Assembly (NCBI RefSeq): GCF_003259375.1
Contig: NZ_QLLN01000009.1
Span: forward strand, 62,001-126,000
Origin: Arenibacter echinorum
GTDB taxonomy: Bacteria > Bacteroidota > Bacteroidia > Flavobacteriales > Flavobacteriaceae
Direction of reading: 5' to 3'
DNA length: 64,000 nt
Below are positions 36,480-44,325 of this stretch, one piece after another; position 1 is the stretch's first letter, and each line of letters starts with the position of its first letter. The position numbers were made by a program, and so were the translations under genes. The notes beneath the pieces were generated by a model. It saw only the letters and a list, made by a program, of their open reading frames with translations. It did no database searches and was not told the DNA's origin.

Positions 36480-38537
36480 ATGACCTTAGCTTTAAATAGT
36501 CCTTCCAAATTTCTTTTTGCCATAATTTTCAACTGTATCACAGGATTCCTTTTTGGCCAGGAAAACTCCCGGTCCCAAAATGACTCTTTACCCTTAAACA
36601 CTTTGGAGGAGGTAGTGGTTACGGCAAACCGATACGGATCTTCACAATACAAGACCCCGGAAGCCATTGAGGTTGTCAACAACAATTCCATTCAGAGATT
36701 TCAATTGCGTACTGCTCCTGAAGCACTGCTATTGGCTCCCGGGGTGTTTGTACAAAAAACCAACCATGGAGGCGGATCGCCATTTTTAAGGGGATTAACG
36801 GGGAACCAAACCTTACTGCTATATGACGGTATCCGACTTAATAATGCCACGGTAAGATCGGGACCCAACCAATATTTTAATACTATTGATGTGTTCAGCG
36901 TTGGGAAAATGGAGGTTTTACGCGGTAGCGGTTCTGTACAATATGGTTCCGATGCCGTAGGGGGAACCATCCAAGCCTTGAGCAAGGAGGTAGAAACGGC
37001 CGAAAAGTCGGTTTGGGGTACGGACCTTTTTACCCGATTTGTGACGCAGGGCATGGAACAGACAGCCAACGCGGCCTTAAAATACGGGGATAAACGAGCG
37101 GCCTTTAGGGCCAATGCCACTTGGCGAAATTTTGGGGACCTTGTAGGTGGTGATACCACCGGACAACAGACTCCAACAGGCTATCGCGAATTGGATTTTG
37201 ACCTCAAGGGAAAAATATTGCTAACAGACCGTTCCCACCTCACCTCGGTATACCAAAGAGTGCACCAAAAAGATGTGCCCGTATACCACAAGGTAGCCTT
37301 GGAGGATTATGCCATAAATAAGATGGACCCGCAAAAAAGGGAATTGGCCTATCTTAGACTCCACCAAGACCTCGGAAACAATATCTTTAAAACTGCGGTG
37401 GTCACCGCTTCCTACCAGCATCATGAGGAAGGTAGGATATTGCAAAAAAATGGTTCAAATTCCCTACGTACCGAAAACGATAAGGTGAGGACCTTTGGAT
37501 TTTCGGCCGAAACATTTTCGGGCCATGGAAAAATATGGTCTGCAAATAGTGGGGTCGAGATCTATAACGACAAGGTAAAAAGTAGTCGCAACGATAAGGA
37601 TCTAACCACCAATACTGAAACGGCCAGTCGCGGATTATATCCAGATGGGGCCACCATGACCAGTATTGCCGCTTTTAGCATGCATACCTTGAGCATGGAG
37701 AAATGGGATATTACAGCAGGTTTGCGGTTCAATACCTTTATCAACAAAGTGACCGATTCGGTCTTGGGTGCTACCAAACTTACACCCTCGGCATTAGTTG
37801 GAAATCTGGCAGTGCAGCGAAGATTGAATGAAACATCTAATGTCTTTGCCTCCATCAATACAAGCTTTAGGGCTCCGAATATTAATGATCTTGGTTCCTT
37901 GGGCATAGTAGATTTTCGATATGAAACACCCAATTTCGATTTAAAACCGGAACATTCCCTACAATATCAACTAGGCTACAAATTTCGGAATCGTGTCGTG
38001 AAGGCCGAAGTATTTTTATATCGCAATGAATTGTACGATTTAATTGTGCGCAACAGAATAGCTGGTGACAGCATTGAAGGTTATCCTGTTTATCAAAAGA
38101 AAAATGTGGAACGCGGCTTTATCCAAGGGGCCGAAATGGGATTGGATCTAAGCCTGAATCCGAATTGGAACCTATCAGGCAATATGACCTATACCTATGG
38201 CCAGAATAAAACCAGTGATGAACCTGCACGCCGCATCCCGCCTATATTTGGGCGATTGGCCACCTCCTACTCCATAAAGAACTGGAACCTCAATGCTGAT
38301 TGGCTCTTGGCCGGCAAACAGGATCGTTTGGCTTCTGGGGATATAGACGATAATAGAATCCCTCTCGGGGGCACCCCTGGTTGGAACGTCCTAAATATTC
38401 ATGGCAGTTATTCCATTAGCTACATTACCATCGCTGTTGGACTACAGAATATCTTCAATGAGGATTATAGATACCATGGTTCTGGAGTGAATGGATATGG
38501 TAGGTCTGGAGTGCTATCTGTTTCTGCTAGGTTGTAG
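36480..38537 (+). CDS. TonB-dependent receptor (siderophore/vitamin type)
   Basis: A 685-residue outer-membrane receptor. A signal peptide (about 1-26, GFLFGQ) is followed by a TonB-box-like LEEVVVTANR, a plug domain (about 50-165, with FVQKTNHGGGSPFLRGLTGN and MEVLRGSGSVQYGSDAVGG) and a barrel ending VLSVSARL, a typical last strand. It lacks the carboxypeptidase-like N-terminal domain of SusC types and looks like the iron, heme or cobalamin group. It is divergent from the HUMPS operon. Transport of that operon's sugar is possible but not supported by its type. Confidence 0.9.
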   Translation: MTLALNSPSKFLFAIIFNCITGFLFGQENSRSQNDSLPLNTLEEVVVTANRYGSSQYKTPEAIEVVNNNSIQRFQLRTAPEALLLAPGVFVQKTNHGGGSPFLRGLTGNQTLLLYDGIRLNNATVRSGPNQYFNTIDVFSVGKMEVLRGSGSVQYGSDAVGGTIQALSKEVETAEKSVWGTDLFTRFVTQGMEQTANAALKYGDKRAAFRANATWRNFGDLVGGDTTGQQTPTGYRELDFDLKGKILLTDRSHLTSVYQRVHQKDVPVYHKVALEDYAINKMDPQKRELAYLRLHQDLGNNIFKTAVVTASYQHHEEGRILQKNGSNSLRTENDKVRTFGFSAETFSGHGKIWSANSGVEIYNDKVKSSRNDKDLTTNTETASRGLYPDGATMTSIAAFSMHTLSMEKWDITAGLRFNTFINKVTDSVLGATKLTPSALVGNLAVQRRLNETSNVFASINTSFRAPNINDLGSLGIVDFRYETPNFDLKPEHSLQYQLGYKFRNRVVKAEVFLYRNELYDLIVRNRIAGDSIEGYPVYQKKNVERGFIQGAEMGLDLSLNPNWNLSGNMTYTYGQNKTSDEPARRIPPIFGRLATSYSIKNWNLNADWLLAGKQDRLASGDIDDNRIPLGGTPGWNVLNIHGSYSISYITIAVGLQNIFNEDYRYHGSGVNGYGRSGVLSVSARL

Positions 38538-38586
38538 TTTTGGGTTACAAGGTTGGGTTGTAATCAATATTTAACATCTTAAACTT
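38538..38586 (+). repeat. Short degenerate 7-base repeat array
   Basis: From the stop codon of the receptor gene the sequence can be cut as TAGTTTT, GGGTTAC, AAGGTTG, GGTTGTA, ATCAATA, TTTAACA, TCTTAAA. This is a weak 7-base pattern, less regular than the other arrays, but in the same position directly after a stop codon. Confidence 0.45.
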
Positions 38587-38608
38587 GAGTGCTTCTCGGT
38601 GCCGTCTA

Positions 38609-38651
38609 CTTCTCGATACAATCCTCCTCTGTCGGATCACTCGAAGTGACG
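38609..38651 (+). repeat. Palindromic intergenic element copy 2 (core A)
   Basis: CTTCTCGATACAA arm, core TCCTCCTCTGTCGGAT, then CACTCGAAGTGACG arm; 43 bases. With the preceding GAGTGCTTCTCGGTGCCGTC it is nearly identical to the copy at 39138. It lies 28 bases before the end of the GIY-YIG gene. Confidence 0.85.
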
Positions 38652-38679
38652 GTGAATGGAAAATATGTTGAAAGATGTC

Positions 38680-38973
38680 CTACATTCTAAATTTTTTCTT
38701 CGCTAAATTGGGTAATTTTTCGAACTCGTTATTAATTAATGCTTCCTTTTTAGCCCTTGACCATTTCTTAATTTGCTTTTCTGTTAGGATGGCTAAATTT
38801 ATATCTGAAAATTCAGCATAGTAAACCAATGATAACGGTCTTCGAGTAAACGTATAACTATCTTTGTGGATTCCTGAAATATGTTCCAAAAGTCGTCCGT
38901 TTAAATTTGATGTTACACCTGTATAGTATGAATCATCAGAACATTTAAGAATATATACATAGGACAATTTCAT
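38680..38973 (-). CDS. GIY-YIG nuclease-domain protein
   Basis: A 97-residue stand-alone GIY-YIG (UvrC N-terminal-like) nuclease domain. The motif is YVYILKCSDDSYYTG (about 5-19), followed by the conserved Arg27 in NLNGRLLEH and the Glu side in LTEKQIKKWSRAKKEALI. It is complete for this short family. It sits alone between copies 2 and 3 of the palindromic element (28 and 31 bases away), with no functional partner gene. A homing-type or repeat-associated role is possible; a repair role is the alternative. Confidence 0.88.
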   Translation of the reverse strand: MKLSYVYILKCSDDSYYTGVTSNLNGRLLEHISGIHKDSYTFTRRPLSLVYYAEFSDINLAILTEKQIKKWSRAKKEALINNEFEKLPNLAKKKFRM

Positions 38974-39004
38974 GATTAATATGATTCTATCATCAGTTCA
39001 AGTC

Positions 39005-39057
39005 CTTCTCGATACAATTTTATTTCGTTTCACTCCATAAAACCACTCGAAGTGACG
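39005..39057 (+). repeat. Palindromic intergenic element copy 3 (core B)
   Basis: 53 bases: arms CTTCTCGATACAA and CACTCGAAGTGACG around a core containing TTTTAT...ATAAAA, which can fold as an inner hairpin. It lies 31 bases upstream of the GIY-YIG start codon. Confidence 0.85.
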
Positions 39058-39137
39058 GTAAGCAGGCTCGAAATGAAGGGCATTCGACTTTGCTTCTCTG
39101 TTCTATCGACAGTTCGAGTGCTTCTCGGTGCCGTCTA

Positions 39138-39180
39138 CTTCTCGATACAATCCTCCTCTGTCGGATTACTCGAAGTGACG
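39138..39180 (+). repeat. Palindromic intergenic element copy 4 (core A)
   Basis: 43 bases, differing from copy 2 by a single base (TCGGATTACTC instead of TCGGATCACTC); the preceding 20 bases also match copy 2. Confidence 0.85.
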
Positions 39181-39247
39181 GGTATTCAACATTTACTCTT
39201 TTAAACTTCTAACATCTTAGTTTGAGGTTCTTTCGTCAGTTCGAGCA

Positions 39248-39300
39248 CTTCTCGATACAATTTTGCTCCACTTCGTTATGCAAAATCACTCGAAGTGACG
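39248..39300 (+). repeat. Palindromic intergenic element copy 5 (core C)
   Basis: 53 bases; the same arms around a core with TTTTGC...GCAAAA (inner hairpin). It is the first of three copies spaced exactly 100 bases apart. Confidence 0.85.
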
Positions 39301-39347
39301 GGCGATAGCCATTTTGTATCGAGAACCAGTATGGTTCAAAACGTCTA

Positions 39348-39400
39348 CTTCTCAAACCAATTTTATTTCGTTTCACTCCATAAAATCACTCGAAGTGACG
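39348..39400 (+). repeat. Palindromic intergenic element copy 6 (core B)
   Basis: 53 bases; left arm slightly decayed (CTTCTCAAACCAA), core as in copy 3. It follows a linker beginning GGCGATAGCCATTTTGTAT that recurs after this copy. Confidence 0.8.
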
Positions 39401-39447
39401 AGCGATAGCCATTTTGTATAGATAACCTTTAGGGTAACCCGTGCCTG

Positions 39448-39521
39448 CTTCTCGATACAATTTTGCTCCACTTCGTTATGCAAAACCACCTGCCCGACAG
39501 GCTGGCGGGCTCGAAGTGACG
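39448..39521 (+). repeat. Palindromic intergenic element copy 7 (core C with nested hairpin)
   Basis: Arms and core as copy 5, but with a 21-base insert (CCTGCCCGACAGGCTGGCGG plus G) just inside the right arm, the same place as the nested insert of copy 1. Confidence 0.8.
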
Positions 39522-39549
39522 ACTTTGATCTTTGAACTGAAAACTTAGG

Positions 39550-39755
39550 TCTAGATTCTAGATTTTAGGATCTCACTTCTCAATTCTAATTGCTCAATAC
39601 TAAATCTCAACTTTCAACATTCCGACTGTCGACTGCCCACTGATTACTGATCACTGATTACTGATCACTGATTACTGTTTACTATTCACTGTTAACTTTT
39701 CACTGATTACTGTTTACTGTTCACTGTTTATTGTTAATTGCCAATTGTTCACTCT
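39550..39755 (-). repeat. Long degenerate 7-base repeat array ending at a stop codon
   Basis: About 29 consecutive 7-base units can be read without losing phase, e.g. TAGATTC, TAGATTT, TAGGATC, TCACTTC, TCAATTC, TCAATAC, CAACTTT, CAACATT, TCGACTG, CCCACTG, ATTACTG, ATCACTG, ATTACTG, TTCACTG, TTTATTG, CCAATTG. The unit type drifts gradually along the array. On the strand of the adjacent gene it begins GAGTGAACAATTGGC, where TGA is that gene's stop codon. Confidence 0.88.
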
Positions 39756-42469
39756 TCATCATCCGTCTTATTCTCATAGTGATTTACCCTTGCATCGTCC
39801 TCGTTATCCATAGGAGGGCCCTGTTCAATTTTGCGCCAATCGATGGTTTTATTGTACTTCTTCATAGAAAGTTCGGCATTGTACATACGTTCATCATGCC
39901 GTTCCATGGTATAGGGCGTATAGTCGGGCTCCGAAGTGAAAAAATCTTGAAGTAAGGACGCCGTAACATCGAATTGATTTACATAGGGCACATTCAAAAT
40001 GTTGTACATGGTTTTTAAAATAGCTCCAAAATTGGCATGGGTGTTGGAAACATAGCCTTTTTTAACATAAGGGCCCGCCATCATTAAAATGGACCTATGG
40101 GCGTCCACGTGATCTACACCGCCCTGGGGATCATCCTCCGTGATGATTACCAGCATATTCTTCCAGTATTTGGTCCTGGACAGAAAATGCAATACCCTTC
40201 CTACCGCCAAGTCATTATCTACCATAAAGGATTGTGGGTAAGGATAGCCATCTTCGGGACGTATTCTTGCCCCGTGATCATTGGGCAACATCATGGTCAC
40301 CAATTGTGGCATTTCTTCCTCCCCTTCAATCCATTTCTCTGTAAACTCCCTTTCAAACTGATCCATTCTGTATTGGTCCGGGATATTCATATTATAACCG
40401 GCAAAGTCGTGGCTGGTCCTTGTAAACAAAGCCTTTTGCATAGGCACCATCACCCCGTGGGCAGCGCCGGTATTTGTATCGTACCATTCTTCGCGCACAT
40501 GTGCCGTTTCGTTGGCCTGTCCAAAATTGTAGAAAGAAACTTTTTCCCTATCCAAGGCTTCCCATAGTCCACCAATCTCCGCATAATCCTCGGGGTCTAC
40601 ACTTCCAATAGTGCCTGGGTGACGACGCCCGGGAGCGTCCGAGAATATTTTGGCAGTCTTGCTAACGCTGGCATTGGCCTCTACCCATTCGTTGGGAATA
40701 ACCCCTACCAGCCAATGATGTCCGTGAACCGAAGCATCACTATCGCAATAGTAATTGTCCGAATAGGCAAATTGCTTTGCAGCCTTATGGTGGTTGGGTG
40801 AAATACGCAGATTGGGAAACTGGGCCTGAACGGAATCGGGCAAGGTATAGGTATTATTAACGCCATATCGGGCCAAGGTACTATCGCCCTTTCCTGTTTT
40901 AAGCTGGCCAAAAACCTCATCGTAAGTCCTGTTTTCCTTGGTAATATACACCACATGTTTAATAGGACTCTGGCGTAGTTTTGGCAAGGGAGGCAAAGGA
41001 TTGGTCCCATCGTCGGTTATGGTACTTTCCCTGAAGGTATTGTCGATGGACATTTTGGTGTACTTTGCAAGTTTTTCATCGCTTGGCATGGCTACCCTTT
41101 GAAAGCTTCCCAATTGAATATCCCCAATGTAATCGCCCTGTGGGGGTTCTACAAAGTCCTTCCCTCCATTGGGTCCGGCCCCAAGTCCTCTACAGGTAAT
41201 AATATAAATGTTCTTTTCATCTTTGGACAATTCAACCCTTGTAGGCCCCCATCCACTGGGAATAAGCCCTTTGGTAGTTTGGGACGGGATATCTATTACG
41301 GCCACCGCATTGAAGCCCAACAAGGCCACGTACAAAGTTTTTTCATCCTTATCCATGGTGATACCAAAAGGCAGGAGACCACGATATTTGTCTATACGGG
41401 CATCGACCTTTATCGGAATATGGCCTACAATTTCCTGACTTAAATGATCAATGATGGTGATATTGTCGTTGGTGGCATTGGTTATATAGGCAAATTGTTT
41501 CCCTACAGCAATGGAGTTGGGACTGGCGCCACCAACCACTTCCGCATCTTCCACGGTCTGTCCTATTTGATGTCCCGTTTTAAATTTTTTGATCACTTTA
41601 TTGTTGTCGAGGTCTATGGTAAAGACACTCATGGCATCCGGGTGCAAAGGACTCCCCAAGCCTGGAACCTTTCGTCCTTCCACTACGGTACCCTCTATGG
41701 ATTCCTTGGTGTTGTCCCCATAAGGGTGATGGGAAATCATTAAGGAATCGTAATTGGCAGGAGTGGCTCCTTCTATCAAAGGATAGGAATACACTCCGAC
41801 ATTGGCCACAAAGGCCTGCTTTTTATCGGGACTGATCGCCAATCCAAAAGGCTGTCTTCCTACATTGACAGATCCCTTTATTTTTTTGGTATCCAGATCG
41901 ATACGCACCAGTCTAAAATTGCCGCGATCCAGCACCAACAATTCGTTCTCGGCTTCATTGATCCGCAGATCGGAAGTAAAACTATCCTGATAATCCTTCC
42001 CGCCAACAAGACCGTTCAAGGAGATTGAATCCACTTTTACAAGATTCTCCACATCGTATTGGATAACTGCTCCCGTATCTCCCCCACTTAAATAAACCGT
42101 TTTGGAATCCTGGGCAAATTCAACCCCCAAAAAAGAACCCTTGGCCAAAGGTGACGGTATGCTGCCATCATAACTGGGAATCCTGACCGACTCCAAGGAG
42201 GCAACATCTATAACCGTAAAAACCCCATTGTGCAGGGTAACCGCCTTGCTCCCATCAGGAGAAACGGCCATCCCAAAGGGATCATGTGTTATCCGCAATT
42301 TATCCCCTACAGGAGTTACATATCTCCCACTGGCCAAAATGGATATTCCATTTTCATCAATAATACTGTACTGATCTTTACCAGGTACCTGTAAAATGGA
42401 AATGCTGTTTTGGCGGGAATTGCAAGAAATAAAAATTAGCGTTAAAAGGAGGATAATTAGCCGATTCAT
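39749..42469 (-). CDS. Lipoprotein with YncE-like beta-propeller and phosphoesterase (alkaline-phosphatase superfamily) domain
   Basis: A 906-residue exported lipoprotein (signal LIFISCNSR, Cys16). Residues about 30-480 form a YncE-type seven-bladed propeller with repeated units such as GRQPFGLAISPDKKQAFVAN and YRGLLPFGITMDKDEKTLYV. Residues about 505-880 form a phosphoesterase domain (HVVYITKENRTYDEVFG; MLPNDHGAR; DDPQGGVDHVDAHRS) with Asp, Asn and His metal ligands. The fusion is known in Bacteroidota; the substrate is unknown, with phosphodiesters or phospholipids most likely. Its stop codon is the first bases of a 7-base repeat array. Confidence 0.87.
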   Translation of the reverse strand: MNRLIILLLTLIFISCNSRQNSISILQVPGKDQYSIIDENGISILASGRYVTPVGDKLRITHDPFGMAVSPDGSKAVTLHNGVFTVIDVASLESVRIPSYDGSIPSPLAKGSFLGVEFAQDSKTVYLSGGDTGAVIQYDVENLVKVDSISLNGLVGGKDYQDSFTSDLRINEAENELLVLDRGNFRLVRIDLDTKKIKGSVNVGRQPFGLAISPDKKQAFVANVGVYSYPLIEGATPANYDSLMISHHPYGDNTKESIEGTVVEGRKVPGLGSPLHPDAMSVFTIDLDNNKVIKKFKTGHQIGQTVEDAEVVGGASPNSIAVGKQFAYITNATNDNITIIDHLSQEIVGHIPIKVDARIDKYRGLLPFGITMDKDEKTLYVALLGFNAVAVIDIPSQTTKGLIPSGWGPTRVELSKDEKNIYIITCRGLGAGPNGGKDFVEPPQGDYIGDIQLGSFQRVAMPSDEKLAKYTKMSIDNTFRESTITDDGTNPLPPLPKLRQSPIKHVVYITKENRTYDEVFGQLKTGKGDSTLARYGVNNTYTLPDSVQAQFPNLRISPNHHKAAKQFAYSDNYYCDSDASVHGHHWLVGVIPNEWVEANASVSKTAKIFSDAPGRRHPGTIGSVDPEDYAEIGGLWEALDREKVSFYNFGQANETAHVREEWYDTNTGAAHGVMVPMQKALFTRTSHDFAGYNMNIPDQYRMDQFEREFTEKWIEGEEEMPQLVTMMLPNDHGARIRPEDGYPYPQSFMVDNDLAVGRVLHFLSRTKYWKNMLVIITEDDPQGGVDHVDAHRSILMMAGPYVKKGYVSNTHANFGAILKTMYNILNVPYVNQFDVTASLLQDFFTSEPDYTPYTMERHDERMYNAELSMKKYNKTIDWRKIEQGPPMDNEDDARVNHYENKTDDEE

Positions 42470-42636
42470 TAGGTTGAATTTAAGGTGTAAATAGATATTT
42501 TAAATATTAAAAAATAATATTACGCATTTTTGGCCAAAGGAAAAGGGTCTTTACAATGATTTTACATTATGTTAAAATAATTTCATTGAAGTAAAAGTGA
42601 CAAACAATCAAGATTGTACACAAGTTCAAGTTCATT

Positions 42637-43776
42637 TCAATTGACGTTCCCATAAATAGGCGCTATAAAATTCCCGTTCAAAAAAGGCTTTGGATCTATC
42701 TGACTTTGCAGAACAACTCCTTTGTGTTCGGACTCCATCAACATAAAAGCAGCCTGAACCATGGGTGCCGCCGTGGTGGTCTGTATGGCCCTAAGTCTGT
42801 GTATCCCTACTTTTTGAGGCAATATTAGCTTGGAAACCTCGCTTCTTCTCAGGATACCCGTACTGTCCTTGCCCTCTACAGCGGCATACAGTACAATTTG
42901 GTCATTCTCTATATGGGGAATTTCACCTTCCATTTTCTCCTGAAGGGTCTTAATGGAAGTATCGGTATTTTTCAAACCTGCAATCTGTTGTTGCACCCAT
43001 GCATAGTGTCCGGGATATCTCAAGGTCTTATAATCCAAGTTTCGCACCTTGCCCGCTAGGGCGTCCGGCAGATCGGCGGCCCCACCTGAAGTGAGGTCCT
43101 CCTCATAGGTCCTGCCGTCTATAATAATAGTTGCCCTTTCTGAGAGGGATTTAAGGGGTACTTTTTTAAAATCACGGACTGCCTCCGCATCTTTAATATA
43201 TTCTGTGGCCACCCCCACTGGACTCCAGGTAAATCCGTAGTAATGTGGTGCCACGGCATGGTCCGTTAAGGCCCCCACCTTAAACTGCAGTTTATCTACC
43301 TTGTCTACCTTATGTTTCTTGCAAAATTCCTGAAAGATATGGTGCGCCAACAGATTGATATACCCTGGTGCCAGACCGGATTGGAGCACAAAACCGGTTT
43401 CGGCATTTTTGGCCAATGCAATTATTTCATTGGTCTCCGCCACATATTCGGTGAGGTTTACATAGTGCATTTTAAAATCTTTGGCATAGCTCGCCATTTT
43501 GGGCGCCAAACTACCGGGCAGACAATCCAAAAGCACATCGCCCTTTGTAAAAATGTCCTCCATTTCTTTGGTCAGGCCAGCTTCGGAAAGGCAAAACGCC
43601 TTGACCATTCCCGGGTCGGTGGTGCCTTTCCCTATCCAATGGGCCACCTTTTCGGCTTTTTCCAGCGTCCGATTGCCAATAAATATTTTTAGGGGTACGT
43701 TTCCCCAATCCGCCATTATTAATCCAACGGCCTGGGCAATACCCCCAGCACCGGCAATAACCATGTTATAAGACAT
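42637..43776 (-). CDS. Saccharopine dehydrogenase-family NAD(P)-binding protein
   Basis: A 379-residue protein with an N-terminal Rossmann fold (MVIAGAGGIAQAVGLIMADW, GxGGxxQ pattern) and a saccharopine-dehydrogenase-like C-terminal half (VLQSGLAPGYINLLAHHIF, HAVAPHYYGFTWSPVG, RYPGHYAW). The family includes saccharopine and carboxynorspermidine synthases and many unassigned enzymes. It is single, 167 bases upstream of the phosphoesterase gene on the same strand. I cannot name its substrate; lysine or polyamine metabolism is possible. Confidence 0.82.
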   Translation of the reverse strand: MSYNMVIAGAGGIAQAVGLIMADWGNVPLKIFIGNRTLEKAEKVAHWIGKGTTDPGMVKAFCLSEAGLTKEMEDIFTKGDVLLDCLPGSLAPKMASYAKDFKMHYVNLTEYVAETNEIIALAKNAETGFVLQSGLAPGYINLLAHHIFQEFCKKHKVDKVDKLQFKVGALTDHAVAPHYYGFTWSPVGVATEYIKDAEAVRDFKKVPLKSLSERATIIIDGRTYEEDLTSGGAADLPDALAGKVRNLDYKTLRYPGHYAWVQQQIAGLKNTDTSIKTLQEKMEGEIPHIENDQIVLYAAVEGKDSTGILRRSEVSKLILPQKVGIHRLRAIQTTTAAPMVQAAFMLMESEHKGVVLQSQIDPKPFLNGNFIAPIYGNVN

Positions 43777-43957
43777 AAATGAGAAGCTTAATATGTTATA
43801 AGAAAGATACCAATTTTTCTTGGAAGTTTCCGCTGTTTTTTGTAGACACTATCTTCCTTTGGAAGACTACATACTTGCTGGTGGGAAGGCTCACACGAAC
43901 AGGCGGGATGCTAAGAGGCAAGAGCCTAGAGCCAAGACTCTATCGACCGTACGAGTG

Positions 43958-44030
43958 CTTCTCGATACTATTTTGCTCCACTTTATTATTCCAAACCACC
44001 AAACTGAAGGTAGGTAGACTTGAAGTGACG
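43958..44030 (+). repeat. Palindromic intergenic element copy 8 (decayed core C)
   Basis: Starts CTTCTCGATACTATTTTGCT and ends TTGAAGTGACG. The centre is altered and carries AAGGTAGGTAG inside the right arm, perhaps a decayed nested insert. The rest of the 43777-44314 gap holds a 7-base array at about 43905-43950 (GCAAGAG, CCTAGAG, CCAAGAC, TCTATCG) and a hairpin, CCCGCTAAAAAGCGGG, at about 44116-44131. Confidence 0.6.
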
Positions 44031-44173
44031 GGCTGACCTCTGTCCATTGTAAGAAGCAGATTGACTCGCAGGCTACCCCTTCCGTCTTCTCCTACGTCGA
44101 AGCCACCTTTTCCTCCCGCTAAAAAGCGGGACAGGCCAAGCTAGGGGAAGGAACACCAGGTTAAACAATTTTC

Positions 44174-44325
44174 AACACAAGACTTTAGTCTAGGCTCTAG
44201 CATCTAGGTTCTTCCAACGCTCCATCTCCGTAAGGACTATCAATTTTTTAACATTGAACTTTGGCCTTTTGCCCAGTGGCTTATGGCTGAAGAAAACTGA
44301 TTACTGAAGACTGTTCACTCAACAC
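44174..44325 (-). repeat. Degenerate 7-base repeat array running into a stop codon
   Basis: Units such as TTTAGTC, TAGGCTC, TAGCATC, TAGGTTC (44182-44211) and ATTGAAC, TTTGGCC, TTTTGCC, CAGTGGC, TTATGGC, TGATTAC, TGAAGAC, TGTTCAC, TCAACAC (44253-44325), with a break between. On the gene's strand the array again begins GAGTGAACAG, with TGA as the stop codon of the FMN-binding gene. Confidence 0.75.

Noticed and set aside
39248-39521. Regularly spaced repeats that could suggest a CRISPR array
   Set aside because: The repeats carry different cores, the linkers resemble each other rather than being unique spacers, the unit is 100 bases, and no cas gene is present.
39749-43776. Phosphoesterase and saccharopine-dehydrogenase-like genes as one functional system
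   Set aside because: They are separated by 167 bases without a link in known pathways; co-orientation alone is not enough.
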